Assembly: GCA_900553815.1 (NCBI GenBank)
Contig: USEY01000024.1
Coordinates: 1-43,368 of the forward strand
Direction of reading: 5' to 3'
DNA: 43,368 bases
DNA from: an uncultured Bacteroides sp.
GTDB taxonomy: Bacteria; Bacteroidota; Bacteroidia; Bacteroidales; Bacteroidaceae
Shown: positions 16,812 through 25,346 of the stretch, piece by piece
Position numbering within the stretch: the first letter of the stretch is position 1
Layout: each line of letters starts with the position of its first letter
Notes under the pieces: model-generated
Told to the model about the DNA's origin: nothing
Seen by the model: only the letters and a program-made list of their open reading frames with translations
The model's database searches: none
Translations under genes and position numbers: made by a program

Positions 16812-17750
16812 ATGAAGAGCGTCCTGCACTGGGCAGGCACCTGCCTGCTGACACTCCTCCCCCTCCTGCCAACATACGGCCAGCGGCCGCAACACGAGAA
16901 CGGCTGGTATCATCTGAACACCGGCCGCGCGGACAGCATCGGTGAGGGACCCATTGTCACGGTAAAAGACTTCACAGTCCTGAAGCTTGAGGCTGACGCC
17001 TACGGAAAATATGCCCTGAGCGGACAAGTCAGCAAATTCAAGCGCGAACGGTGGGCCAGCGAAACGGAGAAAGCCATAGGCAAACGCATAGCCTTTGTAC
17101 TCAACGACAGCGTAATAAGCAGCCCGCAGGTGAACATGCGCATTCCCGAAGGCCGCTTCCTGATAAGCAACCGTAGCGGGCTGGGCATGGAAGAGCTGTT
17201 CCAACGCATCAGACGCGAGAAGCGCGACTCCATAGAAGCCCTGTTCCGGGGCTGGGACAAGGACTCCACCTGGCTGCTCATGAGCGAAACGCAACGGGAC
17301 TCAGCAGCCATGAGCATGGACTACTGGGAGGCCAAGGCATGGACAGACCTCTCGGCGCATCCCGAGGAACACTACTGGTATAGCCTGACGGACACCGCCG
17401 AATACAAACGGCTGGAGCATGCCCTGCTGGAGGAGCTGCAACGCCCACACGCCAGTAACCAGTCGGACTACTACACCCGGCTGACGCCCTACCGCCGCTA
17501 CAAGGACTACATTGCTCGCCACCCCGAATACATCAACCTGCTGTTTCAAAGTTTCCTGATGGAGCTGCCCAACGGCCTGCACGGCTATCTGGTGGACGAC
17601 TTGATACAAAACGTCTATCCGCAGGCTCCCAGCCTGCGCACCTTTACCGGCCCGACAGACAATGCCGACGACGAGCGCATGGCCATCTACCGCTGGCAAA
17701 GGCAGATCTGGCGGCTGATGAATGAAAAAAAGACACCGGCCGTGCAGTAA
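16812..17750 (+). CDS. secreted protein with SecD-like P1-head domain (paralogue B)
   Basis: 312 aa from ATG 16812, signal peptide MKSVLHWAGTCLLTLLPLL then PTYGQ. Residues ~75-125 (ETEKAIGKRIAFVLNDSVIS, then SPQVNMRIPEGRFLIS) align with paralogue A at 15070 and with the SecD P1 head. The region just after the signal (NGWYHLNTG… against DGWYHVTEG…) is also shared, while the C-terminal 170 residues (rich in Trp, Tyr, Arg, with repeated RYKDYIARHPEY-type helices) are unrelated to A. No membrane segment. It may start an operon with the three small envelope genes downstream (61-bp gap to the next). Function unknown. Confidence 0.75.
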   Translation: MKSVLHWAGTCLLTLLPLLPTYGQRPQHENGWYHLNTGRADSIGEGPIVTVKDFTVLKLEADAYGKYALSGQVSKFKRERWASETEKAIGKRIAFVLNDSVISSPQVNMRIPEGRFLISNRSGLGMEELFQRIRREKRDSIEALFRGWDKDSTWLLMSETQRDSAAMSMDYWEAKAWTDLSAHPEEHYWYSLTDTAEYKRLEHALLEELQRPHASNQSDYYTRLTPYRRYKDYIARHPEYINLLFQSFLMELPNGLHGYLVDDLIQNVYPQAPSLRTFTGPTDNADDERMAIYRWQRQIWRLMNEKKTPAVQ

Positions 17751-17811
17751 AACCACTACCGCCTACATTTAATTTTATAGACAAGTCAATAATCAATCAC
17801 ACTTCCCGAAG

Positions 17812-18228
17812 ATGAAAAACATCAAGAAATACCTGCTATACTTCTTTTGCCTGCTCACCCTGAGCTGCGGACTGAACAGTTGCGTAGTGCATGAAGGCGA
17901 CGACACACACGGCACCGGCGCCACCACCTGGCAACTGTGCAACCATCGTTGGAACGGCGTCTACACCGACCGCGACGGCTTGCTGGTAGACCACGAAATC
18001 ATATTCTATCCTGACGGCACCGGCAATGAGTCGCTGATATTCGACGACGGCCGGGAATGGTGGGAGGAACAATACAACTTCTACTGGGACTGGGCCAACA
18101 GCCAGCAAACGTCCATCGCCCTGCGCTATCCAAGAGGCGGAGTGCTCTACATGGACCACGTCTACATAGACTTCGACTACTTCAGCTGCCTGCTCGACGG
18201 GGTCTTCGTCGAGTTCCGGGGCTATTAA
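17812..18228 (+). CDS. small predicted lipoprotein (138 aa)
   Basis: ATG 17812; signal peptide with lipobox LNSC (Cys24; Cys19 in LTLSC is an alternative). The mature part is a short beta-rich domain full of aromatic and acidic residues (WNGVYTDRDGLLVDHEIIFY, GNESLIFDDGREWW, YNFYWDW, LYMDHVYIDFDYF), reminiscent of lipocalin-like or copper-resistance-like small barrels, though I would not assign a family. It follows paralogue B by 61 bp and precedes an 80-aa membrane protein by 22 bp, so it is probably part of an envelope operon. Confidence 0.7.
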   Translation: MKNIKKYLLYFFCLLTLSCGLNSCVVHEGDDTHGTGATTWQLCNHRWNGVYTDRDGLLVDHEIIFYPDGTGNESLIFDDGREWWEEQYNFYWDWANSQQTSIALRYPRGGVLYMDHVYIDFDYFSCLLDGVFVEFRGY

Positions 18229-18250
18229 CCTGCACCACAAGAATAAAGCC

Positions 18251-18493
18251 ATGAACAATAGCAAAGCCATGACAAGAAGCCGTCTCCTGACGATTGTAGG
18301 CTGTACTATGCTGGCCTGCCTTCTGACCTTAGGCGCCTTCAGCCTGCCGATAGGCATTCCTATCTGTGCCGGAATGGGACTGACTTACGGCATCAGATAT
18401 AAAGACAAGACAGTAACCCGATATGCAGCCGTAGCACTGGCTATAGGAATCGTCTGTATCGCTTATGCAATCATAACCATAAAATCCATGTAA
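18251..18493 (+). CDS. small two-helix membrane protein (80 aa)
   Basis: Starts at ATG 18251 (a second ATG at 18269) and ends 2 nt before the next gene. Two hydrophobic segments (residues ~12-42, LLTIVGCTMLACLLTLGAFS onward, and ~56-76, TRYAAVALAIGIVCIAYAII) are joined by a short charged loop (YGIRYKDKTV), giving a small inner membrane hairpin. No family recognised. Tight spacing to both neighbours supports a real operon member. Confidence 0.6.
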   Translation: MNNSKAMTRSRLLTIVGCTMLACLLTLGAFSLPIGIPICAGMGLTYGIRYKDKTVTRYAAVALAIGIVCIAYAIITIKSM

Positions 18494-18495
18494 CA

Positions 18496-19311
18496 ATGAA
18501 AACAAACACTTTACTCGGAATGCTGCTGGCATTCCTCTGCAGCCTGCCACTGGCCAGTTGCAGCGACGATGAGAGCAACCCGCTGCGCTTCGACATAGAC
18601 GAAGACCGCAACAACACCACCAGCATCAACTTCCCACGGGGCGAGGAAGACGGGAGCGCCGGCGCCATCACCATACTGGGCGGCGACGGCAACTACACCG
18701 CGCAGTGCGACAACCCCGCAGTGCTGAAGATTGACATGAAGTTTCCCAACGCCTTCGTGCTCTATCCGCAAGACTGGGGCGAAGCCCACGTGACCGTGAC
18801 CGACGGCACCGGAGCAAGCATCGTGCTGACAGTGAAGGTCTACCAGCTGGAAAATACATTCCTTATAGCAGAAACCAGCGTGAAGCTGACCGGAGCCGAC
18901 GAACTGACCGCCGCACAACAGGAGCAGCTGGCCACAGAGGCCATGAAGCTGATTCCCGTGCAGAAGGCCGGCGGAGGCTACCGACTGGTGTCGGACGACC
19001 GCGAAGACCCCGAACGCGGCACGCTCTACCTCTACCCCACCGACATGAAGGACGAGAGCCAGGCCGTAAAAGGCAGCTTCTGCAACAACCCGGACTACAG
19101 CGGCGAGGACACCTGGCGCTGGACTTTCGTGCTGGAAGGCCAGGAGCACAGATACAGCATAGTGCAGACCTCCACTCAACAGACCGGCAGCAGGTCAGTA
19201 GGGTCTGTCGGCACCGGAGCAGCCTTGGTAGAAGACGTCACCGGGCAGCTGAACGTGCAATATCCCGGCGTGAAGGTCTTCACGATGCAAGCCGTCTACC
19301 ACAAGAACTGA
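18496..19311 (+). CDS. predicted lipoprotein with Ig-like/BACON-like first domain
   Basis: 271 aa from ATG 18496. Lipobox LASC (Cys22) followed by SDDESN. Residues ~45-115 resemble an Ig-like fold (SAGAITILGGDGNYTAQCDN, then LYPQDWGEAHVTVTDGTGAS ending IVLTVKVYQL), a pattern seen in bacterial Ig-like/BACON-type modules. The C-terminal part holds helices around ELTAAQQEQLATEAMKLIP and a strand-rich end. Probably anchored in the outer membrane. It begins 2 nt after the 80-aa membrane protein and is followed by palindromic repeat copy 3, which may end the transcript. Confidence 0.7.
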   Translation: MKTNTLLGMLLAFLCSLPLASCSDDESNPLRFDIDEDRNNTTSINFPRGEEDGSAGAITILGGDGNYTAQCDNPAVLKIDMKFPNAFVLYPQDWGEAHVTVTDGTGASIVLTVKVYQLENTFLIAETSVKLTGADELTAAQQEQLATEAMKLIPVQKAGGGYRLVSDDREDPERGTLYLYPTDMKDESQAVKGSFCNNPDYSGEDTWRWTFVLEGQEHRYSIVQTSTQQTGSRSVGSVGTGAALVEDVTGQLNVQYPGVKVFTMQAVYHKN

Positions 19312-19360
19312 CTGATGGCCGTTGCAATCAAGCAGCAACCTTACCATATATAAACCTATT

Positions 19361-19440
19361 TTTTTAGACGCGGATAGTGCGGATTAAGCAGATTTCTTTA
19401 TTGCCCAATCCGCACCATCCGCGTTTTCCGCGTCTGAAAG
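19361..19440. repeat. dispersed ~80-bp palindromic repeat, copy 3
   Basis: TTTTTAGACGCGGAT (19361) pairs with CCGCGTCTGAAAG (19428-19440). The core GATTTCTTTATTGCCCAATC is shared with copy 2 and, inverted, with copy 1. It sits 49 bp after the stop of the 18496 gene. Confidence 0.78.
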
Positions 19441-20044
19441 ATAAGGACAGTCCGTTTTGATACCTCATTATCATTTTGACACTTTGCATTTCCTAACACC
19501 TGAGAATCGCCTATTTCGGAGCGAAGGAAAGGACGGGCGAAAAAATCGAAGCGGATTTCCATAACCGGCTATCGGATAGTGGGGTAGCGAAATATTGACA
19601 GTTGAAATAGAAAAATCAAAGCCCCCGAAGCAGGCAAAAGGAGACGGAAAACGGTAGCAGTTCACTGTTCCCGCGGCAGCAGTTAAGACTTTCCGCGATA
19701 GCAGTGGACCGTTTGGGCGAAAAGTGCCTACTCCGAGCAAAGAAGATTGCCACTTTTCAGGCAAAAGATTGCCGCTTGCATGGCAGAAGAAGCATTGTTT
19801 TCCGGCAAAAGGTCGTATGTTTTCGGGAGAATATGCCGTTATTTTATTACCCATGAACGCTATTTCTGCTTTTCTGATTTAAGGACGAGTAATCAAAAAG
19901 CCGCAAAATCGAGCAATATGACAGGCAAACAGACCGATAAGCGTGCAAGAGCAAAATCCGCTAAAATCAGTCCCAATAAGTGCCATCGATGTGCCTTTCC
20001 GTTTTTTTATCCTCTCCAAGCATCGATTTGTAAGATATTACACC
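19441..20044. other. intergenic region without a supported gene
   Basis: Between repeat copy 3 and the deiminase promoter there are open frames on both strands (for example minus 19854-19471), but none has a promoter motif, signal peptide or recognisable content. Loosely repeated GCAGTT/GCAGTG phrases occur at 19655-19710. It may be decayed sequence. Confidence 0.45.
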
Positions 20045-20052
20045 TATATTTG
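20045..20052 (+). promoter_or_regulatory. -7 element for the deiminase gene
   Basis: TATATTTG matches TAnnTTTG and is 25 nt upstream of ATG 20078. Confidence 0.65.
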
Positions 20053-20077
20053 ACCCTGACATTACAAAAAAACAACG

Positions 20078-21121
20078 ATGATGAACAACCACACATATCC
20101 GTACTTGCCCGCCGAATGGGCACCGCAACGAGGCGTGCAGCTGACCTGGCCGCACGCGCAGACTGACTGGGCCTACATGCTGGAAGAGGTGCAGGCCTGC
20201 TTTGCCAACATTGCACGCGAGATTGCCAGGCGCGAGTTGCTGCTGATTGTCACCCCCGAACCCGAACAGGTGAGGCAGCAGATAAGCGGCTGCGTCAACA
20301 TGGACAACGTGCGCTTCATGCCGTGCGACACCAACGACACTTGGGCACGCGACCACGGCCCCATCACCCTGATTGACCCCGACGGGCGGCCGCTGCTGTT
20401 CGACTTCAAGTTCAACGGCTGGGGACTGAAGTTTGCCGCCGACAAGGACAACCTGATAACCCGCCGCACGCTGGAGGCCGGCCTGCTGCAAGGCACCTAC
20501 GTCAACCGGCTGAACTTTGCCCTGGAAGGCGGCTCGATAGAGAGCGACGGCCGGGGCACGCTGCTGACCACCTCGGAGTGCCTGCTGTCGCCCAACCGCA
20601 ACGGACAGATGAACCGGGCGGAGATAGAGACGTATCTGAAGGAGCAGTTCAACCTCCGCCAGGTGCTGTGGCTGGACCACGGCTATCTGGCAGGCGACGA
20701 TACGGACAGCCACGTCGACACGCTGGCGCGTCTCTGCCCCGACGATACGATAGCCTACGTGCGCTGCACGGATACGGCCGACGAGCATTACGAAGCACTG
20801 CACCTGATGGAAGAGCAGCTGAAGACCTTCCGTACACCCGAGGGCAAGCCCTACCGGCTGCTGCCCCTGCCCATGGCCGACGCCATTGTGGAAGACGGCG
20901 AACGGCTGCCGGCCACGTATGCCAACTTCCTGGTGATGAACGGGGCTGTGCTCTACCCCACCTACAACCAGCCTGCCAACGACGCGCAGGCCGCACAGGT
21001 GCTGCAAAAGGCATTCCCCGGTCGCGAGGTGGTGGGCATCGACTGCCGCGCGCTCATCAGGCAGCACGGCTCGCTCCACTGCGTCACCATGCAGTATCCC
21101 GAGTGCGTGGGCATTGGATAG
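20078..21121 (+). CDS. agmatine deiminase / peptidyl-arginine deiminase family enzyme
   Basis: 347 aa from ATG 20078 (or the adjacent ATG at 20081). The fold is the guanidine-modifying pentein: it hydrolyses a guanidino group through a Cys-thiouronium intermediate. Visible landmarks are WPH (24-26), the Asp pair in NDTWARDHGP, EGGSIESDG, the His of DTDSHVDTLAR and the catalytic Cys near 335 in GSLHCVTMQYP. Agmatine to N-carbamoylputrescine is the usual reaction; a role on arginine peptides is possible because the family is shared. No signal peptide, so cytosolic. The carbamoylputrescine amidohydrolase normally paired with it is not next door in this window. Confidence 0.9.
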   Translation: MMNNHTYPYLPAEWAPQRGVQLTWPHAQTDWAYMLEEVQACFANIAREIARRELLLIVTPEPEQVRQQISGCVNMDNVRFMPCDTNDTWARDHGPITLIDPDGRPLLFDFKFNGWGLKFAADKDNLITRRTLEAGLLQGTYVNRLNFALEGGSIESDGRGTLLTTSECLLSPNRNGQMNRAEIETYLKEQFNLRQVLWLDHGYLAGDDTDSHVDTLARLCPDDTIAYVRCTDTADEHYEALHLMEEQLKTFRTPEGKPYRLLPLPMADAIVEDGERLPATYANFLVMNGAVLYPTYNQPANDAQAAQVLQKAFPGREVVGIDCRALIRQHGSLHCVTMQYPECVGIG

Positions 21122-21162
21122 AGGTTGGAAAACAGAAGTTAAAGAAGTTAGAAGAAGTTATC

Positions 21163-21180
21163 GCCCGCCGCAAGGCGGGC
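21163..21180. other. perfect 7-bp hairpin with GCAA loop between two genes
   Basis: GCCCGCC-GCAA-GGCGGGC. The loop is of the stable GNRA type. No T-run follows, so it is not a standard terminator; it may be an RNA processing or stability hairpin. The following 100 bp contain A-rich repeats (CTCAAAACTCAAAACTTAAAA-like). Confidence 0.5.
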
Positions 21181-21286
21181 TGAGGAGTTAAAGGCCAATA
21201 GAAAGAAAACGGTTTACGAACTATCTTAACTCCTTAAAAACTCATAAACTTAAAACTCAAAACTCAAAACTTAAAAGCTCAAAGAT

Positions 21287-22231
21287 ATGAACAACAGAAT
21301 CTGTGACTTATTTGGCATCCGCTATCCCGTCATCTCGGGCGGCATGGTGTGGTGCAGTGGCTGGGAACTGGCCTCGGCCGTGAGCAACGCAGGCGGACTG
21401 GGCTTGATTGGCGCCGGTTCGATGCACCCCGAAGTATTGCGCGAGCACATCCGCAAGTGCAAGGCGGCCACCGACAAGCCGTTTGGTGTCAATGTTCCCC
21501 TGCTCTACCCGGAGATGGAAACCATCATCCAGATTATCATTGAAGAGAAAGTGCCCGTTGTCTTCACCTCGGCGGGCAATCCCAAGACCTGGACGGCAAA
21601 GCTGAAGGAACAGGGCATCAAGGTGGCCCACGTGGTCAGCAGCTCCAAGTTTGCCCGCAAGTGCGAGGAGGCCGGTGTAGATGCCGTAGTGGCCGAAGGT
21701 TTTGAAGCCGGTGGACACAACGGACGCGAAGAGACAACCACCATGTGCCTCATCCCCGCCGTGCGTCAGGCCACGACACTGCCGCTCATTGCAGCCGGCG
21801 GCATCGGCACGGGTGCATCCGTAGCGGCAGCCTTCGCCCTGGGTGCCGAGGGTGTGCAGATAGGTACACGCTTTGCGCTGTCTGTCGAGAGTTCGGCGCA
21901 CGAAAACTTCAAGTCGCTGTGCCTCAACCTCAACGAGGGAGACACCAAGCTGGTGCTGAAGCAACTGGCCCCCACCCGACTGGTGAAGAGCGACTTCCTG
22001 ACCGCTGTGGAGGAAGCAGAGCGGCGCGGAGCCTCTGTGGAGGAAATGAAAGAGTTGCTGGGCAAGGGACGTGCCAAGAAGGGCATCTTCGAAGGCAACC
22101 TGCAGGAGGGCGAACTGGAGATTGGCCAGATAGCTTCGCTGTTCCACCGTCAGGAAACGGTGGCCGAAATCATGGAAAGCCTGGTGGAAGACTACCGACA
22201 GGCTGTGGCACGCGTGGCAGCCAGTTTGTAA
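21287..22231 (+). CDS. FMN-dependent nitronate monooxygenase / FabK-type enoyl-ACP reductase
   Basis: 314 aa from ATG 21287. TIM-barrel flavoprotein of the 2-nitropropane dioxygenase family: N-terminal GIRYPVISGGMVWCSG, the catalytic-His loop EGFEAGGHNG, phosphate-binding PLIAAGGIGTGASVAAAFALGAEGVQIGTRF. The C-terminal part (SVEEMKELLGKGRAKKGIFEG) is the FabK-like extension. It could reduce enoyl-ACP in fatty-acid synthesis or oxidise nitronates; sequence alone does not decide, though the length and C-terminus lean to the FabK type. Same direction as the deiminase, 165 bp apart, and followed by repeat copy 4 in the gap to a convergent helicase gene. Confidence 0.87.
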   Translation: MNNRICDLFGIRYPVISGGMVWCSGWELASAVSNAGGLGLIGAGSMHPEVLREHIRKCKAATDKPFGVNVPLLYPEMETIIQIIIEEKVPVVFTSAGNPKTWTAKLKEQGIKVAHVVSSSKFARKCEEAGVDAVVAEGFEAGGHNGREETTTMCLIPAVRQATTLPLIAAGGIGTGASVAAAFALGAEGVQIGTRFALSVESSAHENFKSLCLNLNEGDTKLVLKQLAPTRLVKSDFLTAVEEAERRGASVEEMKELLGKGRAKKGIFEGNLQEGELEIGQIASLFHRQETVAEIMESLVEDYRQAVARVAASL

Positions 22232-22249
22232 GAGGCAGGCAAAGCATGA

Positions 22250-22326
22250 TTTAAACGCTGATTGGGCGGATCAGGCGGATGAATAAAACAAGTCATCCGC
22301 TTAATCCGCCCAATTCGCGTCTAAGA
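22250..22326. repeat. dispersed ~80-bp palindromic repeat, copy 4
   Basis: The arms TTAAACGCTGATTGGGCGGAT and ATCCGCCCAATTCGCGTCTAA pair with few mismatches around a loop GAATAAAACAAGTC. It is the most diverged copy. It separates two convergent genes and could terminate both. Confidence 0.75.
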
Positions 22327-22380
22327 GGTCATTGGCTCCCATCGCTCCACAAGCCTCTCTAGTCTGTATCACTAAAGTAT

Positions 22381-24849
22381 TCAGAGCAGGCTGTCAATCG
22401 AAACCGGCGGCAAGTCAGCACCATACTGCTGCCGCAGAGTCTCTACCGGAGTACCGGTAAAGTAGGCTTCCACAAAGTCCCAGCGTTGCTCGTCGGTCAG
22501 CTGCTCGTTGCCGAAGAAGAGCATGAACAGCTCTATCTGCTCCTCAAACAGGCGTTCGTTGCGCTCCAGCACTTCGTTGCGATATTCGCCCTCGGCCAGC
22601 AGTTGCTGCAAGGCTTCGACGTCGCAGAAGCGGACGTGTACGCACGGCGTACCGCCACCTTCCACACTGAACGACAGGCAGTCGAGCATAGACAAGAGGT
22701 TGAGCAGCATGTTCAGGTCGGAGAAGGGCGTGCAGAAGAATTGCAGGCGGTCGCCCTTGTTGCCCACAATGCGTTGGGCAAAGAGTTTCTGGTAACGCGA
22801 GAGGAGTAGGTCGAAACCGCGGATCACGGTGAAGGACAGCTCGTTGGACTCTTTCTTCTTGGTGCTGCTGATATAGCTGATGCTGCGTCCTTCCTCGGTA
22901 CGGCTTTCCAGCAACGAGCCGATGAAACGCTTGGCCGAGCGTACATCCATGCCGTGCTGGTCGAACACTGCACGCAGTTCGCTTTCGTCAAAGCGGCCTT
23001 TGGTCTTGCGTAGTTTCTCAACAAACAGCGCCTTCAAGCTGGCAAACAGGCCATCCATGCGGCTGCGAATGACGGTAGCATCTTCCTTCAGCAGCACTTC
23101 GTGCTTGCCCACAAGCACCGGCCGGGCGCCTTCCACCAGCGTGCCGCCATTCAACTTTTGCTTGTATTCCTTGTAGCCAAGTTCCGGGAAGCATTCTTCC
23201 CACAGGCTGTTAAGGCGTGCCTGGTAGACGTTCTCCTCACCCTCCACCGCTTGCAAGTAGGGAGCATACTCCGTGGCAAAGGTATCGCCGGTTTTGTCCT
23301 GCAAGTAGCCTTCGGTCATCAGGTTCTGGGGCGTGATTTCCAGCAACGGACGTCCGTAGCGCAGCTGCAAGTCTTCTTCCAGCCAAAGCATGGCCGTCTT
23401 GACAAACTGTCCCAGCTCTGCTTCATACTCCAGCTTGTTCTTTGTGCGCGGCAGCTTCACGGTAAACTCAAAGTCGGAGAGCGATACCAACATCTCCTCC
23501 TTGCCGCCTTTCATCTGGTACACCTCCACCAGTTTCTTCAGGATAAGCGCCAACTGCTCTTGCGAGATATTGCCGAGCTGGTGCAGGCGCTTCATATAGT
23601 AGAAGTCGCGTTCGTGGTAATCGGTAGCCGAAACGCCCTGTACCGAAGCATCGCGGGCGGCACGGCCTATCTCCTGTATGTAGTCCACAAACGTGCTCGA
23701 CGGAGCGACATGATAAACGCGGTCTATGTCACTGATGTCCACTCCCATGCCGAAAGCCTTTGTCGCTACAATCAGCCGCTTGGTGCCCTCCTTGAATTCC
23801 TGCACGATAGCCGCCTTCTGCTCCTTGTCCTTCTTGCCGTAATAAGAGGCTACCAGGCTCCAGTCCGTAGGCTTTACCCACGTCTTGAGGCGCATGTCTA
23901 TGCCGCCGGCAAAGGGATAATAGAGCAACGTCTTGTGTGCATCGAGGAAGCCTTCCACCCTCTCTGCAATGGTGCGCTGCTTGGCTTTGTCGTAGGTCTC
24001 ACCTTCTTCCAGCTTCAGCCTCCTGATGTCAAAGCCAATGTTACGCCGCTTCACCGTTCCTGCCAGGAGCACACAGGGTTCCATCTGCAGGGAGCGGATG
24101 GTGTCGAACACCATGTCGTTGCCTTCACGAGGGTTCCAGACGGCCGTAGCGGTGAGTGCAAAGAGCGGGAAGTGATAGCCTAGCGTCTGCTTCAGTCCGC
24201 TGAGGTAGCGTCCCAGGAACCAGTAATCCACCCGGAATTCCTTTCCCCAGGTCGTTACCGTATGCGCCTCGTCCACCACCACCAGTCCGATGCGGCGGTC
24301 GCCCACAAAATGATGAATATCGTATGAGAGGAGTAATTCGGGAGACAGATAGAACAAATCAATCTCACCCTCGCGCACCTGTCGGTAGACTTCGGCCTTC
24401 TGTTCGGGCGAGAGATCTGACGAAGCGTAAGCCACCCGCTCATAGCCCATATCGCGCAGGCCTTCCACCTGGTCTACTATCAGTGCCTTTAGCGGCGATA
24501 CCACAATGGTCAGCAAACCATACTGCCGCCCGATATAGATGGACGGCAGCTGAAACAGCAGAGACTTTCCCGAACCGGTAGGAGCTGTCAGCAACAGGTT
24601 GTCGGCCTGTGCGTCGTCGTTCAAGACAGTCTCCACCTCGCGAACCACATATTCTATCAGCTGTCCCTGCGATATAAGTATCTTATCCTTACTTTCAAAC
24701 AGATTGTCGTAAATCTCTAAACTGCGGAAATTGTCGTAACCGTAAACTTCCTTCAGAAGTGCATGAAGTTCCTCCCTACATTCGGCAGGCAAAGTTCGTT
24801 CTTTCAGTTCCGGCAAGTGTTGTGTTGCTTCCATGTGTGCCGCCCTCAT
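22381..24849 (-). CDS. RecQ-like DEAH-box ATP-dependent DNA helicase with long unassigned C-terminus
   Basis: 822 aa from ATG 24849 (ATG 24834 is an equal candidate, since no -7 box decides). Superfamily 2 helicase motifs are in order: TAPTGSGKS (Walker A, 88-96), VSPLKALIVDQ (Ia), VVVDEAHTVTTWG (193-196 DEAH), FALTATA (III), KRLIVATKAFGMGVDISDID (V), DYIQEIGRAARD (VI). The aromatic-rich HTVTTWG after the DEAH box is RecQ-like. The C-terminal ~400 residues lack the Zn-binding RQC cysteines and a clear HRDC domain and are unassigned. It would unwind DNA in repair or restart; a defence role is possible but no partner gene adjoins it. Confidence 0.88.
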   Translation of the reverse strand: MRAAHMEATQHLPELKERTLPAECREELHALLKEVYGYDNFRSLEIYDNLFESKDKILISQGQLIEYVVREVETVLNDDAQADNLLLTAPTGSGKSLLFQLPSIYIGRQYGLLTIVVSPLKALIVDQVEGLRDMGYERVAYASSDLSPEQKAEVYRQVREGEIDLFYLSPELLLSYDIHHFVGDRRIGLVVVDEAHTVTTWGKEFRVDYWFLGRYLSGLKQTLGYHFPLFALTATAVWNPREGNDMVFDTIRSLQMEPCVLLAGTVKRRNIGFDIRRLKLEEGETYDKAKQRTIAERVEGFLDAHKTLLYYPFAGGIDMRLKTWVKPTDWSLVASYYGKKDKEQKAAIVQEFKEGTKRLIVATKAFGMGVDISDIDRVYHVAPSSTFVDYIQEIGRAARDASVQGVSATDYHERDFYYMKRLHQLGNISQEQLALILKKLVEVYQMKGGKEEMLVSLSDFEFTVKLPRTKNKLEYEAELGQFVKTAMLWLEEDLQLRYGRPLLEITPQNLMTEGYLQDKTGDTFATEYAPYLQAVEGEENVYQARLNSLWEECFPELGYKEYKQKLNGGTLVEGARPVLVGKHEVLLKEDATVIRSRMDGLFASLKALFVEKLRKTKGRFDESELRAVFDQHGMDVRSAKRFIGSLLESRTEEGRSISYISSTKKKESNELSFTVIRGFDLLLSRYQKLFAQRIVGNKGDRLQFFCTPFSDLNMLLNLLSMLDCLSFSVEGGGTPCVHVRFCDVEALQQLLAEGEYRNEVLERNERLFEEQIELFMLFFGNEQLTDEQRWDFVEAYFTGTPVETLRQQYGADLPPVSIDSLL

Positions 24850-24950
24850 AATCTCGTGAATATATTGTTTTTTAGAATCTAAATGCGAAGATATTAAAAA
24901 CCGCCTGATATGCCAAGCTTCTCATTCAAAAGTAAATGCACCAACCGACA

Positions 24951-24990
24951 GAAAACAAAAGGCGGATGGACTCTCAACGAGCCATCCGCC
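24951..24990 (-). terminator. rho-independent terminator of the DUF2795 gene
   Basis: On the minus strand GGCGGATGGC and CCATCCGCC pair around a short loop and are followed by TTTTGTTTTC. It lies 62 bp after the stop at 25053. Confidence 0.8.
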
Positions 24991-25052
24991 CCTATAACAA
25001 ACGCCTTTTCACAAGCGCCGTCCTGCTAAATCTTTCTTATGCCCTCAGAAGA

Positions 25053-25274
25053 TTAATATTCTTCCTCGTTGAAGAAGAAATCTTCCTTGCTGGGATAGTC
25101 GGGCCAAATATCTTCAATGCTTTCGTATATCTCGCCTTCATCTTCCATCTCTTGCAGGTTCTCAATCACTTCAAGCGGAGCACCCGAACGTATGGCATAA
25201 TCAATCAACTCATCCTTAGTTGCCGGCCAAGGAGCATCTTCCAGCTTCGATGCTAATTCCAATGTCCAATACAT
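25053..25274 (-). CDS. DUF2795-type small acidic protein
   Basis: 73 aa from ATG 25274. The sequence MYWTLELASKLEDAPWPATK then DELIDYAIRSGAP is the compact helical DUF2795 core, followed by a very acidic tail (EMEDEGEIYESIEDIW, FFFNEEEY). It is highly conserved across Bacteroidales by my recollection, and its function is unknown. Cytosolic, monocistronic: its own -7 box at 25327 and a terminator after it. Confidence 0.85.
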   Translation of the reverse strand: MYWTLELASKLEDAPWPATKDELIDYAIRSGAPLEVIENLQEMEDEGEIYESIEDIWPDYPSKEDFFFNEEEY

Positions 25275-25326
25275 AACTTCAAGTATTAAAGTTGTTAATA
25301 TTAATTCCTAACTTTCAAATTTTCGG

Positions 25327-25334
25327 CAAAAGTA
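25327..25334 (-). promoter_or_regulatory. -7 element for the DUF2795 gene
   Basis: On the minus strand TACTTTTG matches TAnnTTTG, 52 nt before ATG 25274. Confidence 0.6.
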
Positions 25335-25346
25335 TAATATTTTATG

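Noticed and set aside
19967..21079. 370-codon minus-strand frame
   Set aside because: Antisense to the deiminase, whose motifs are complete.
22250..22326. Attachment site or IS end
   Set aside because: It is one of four dispersed palindromic repeats, with no recombinase nearby.
23101..24183. 360-codon plus-strand frame
   Set aside because: Antisense to the helicase core.
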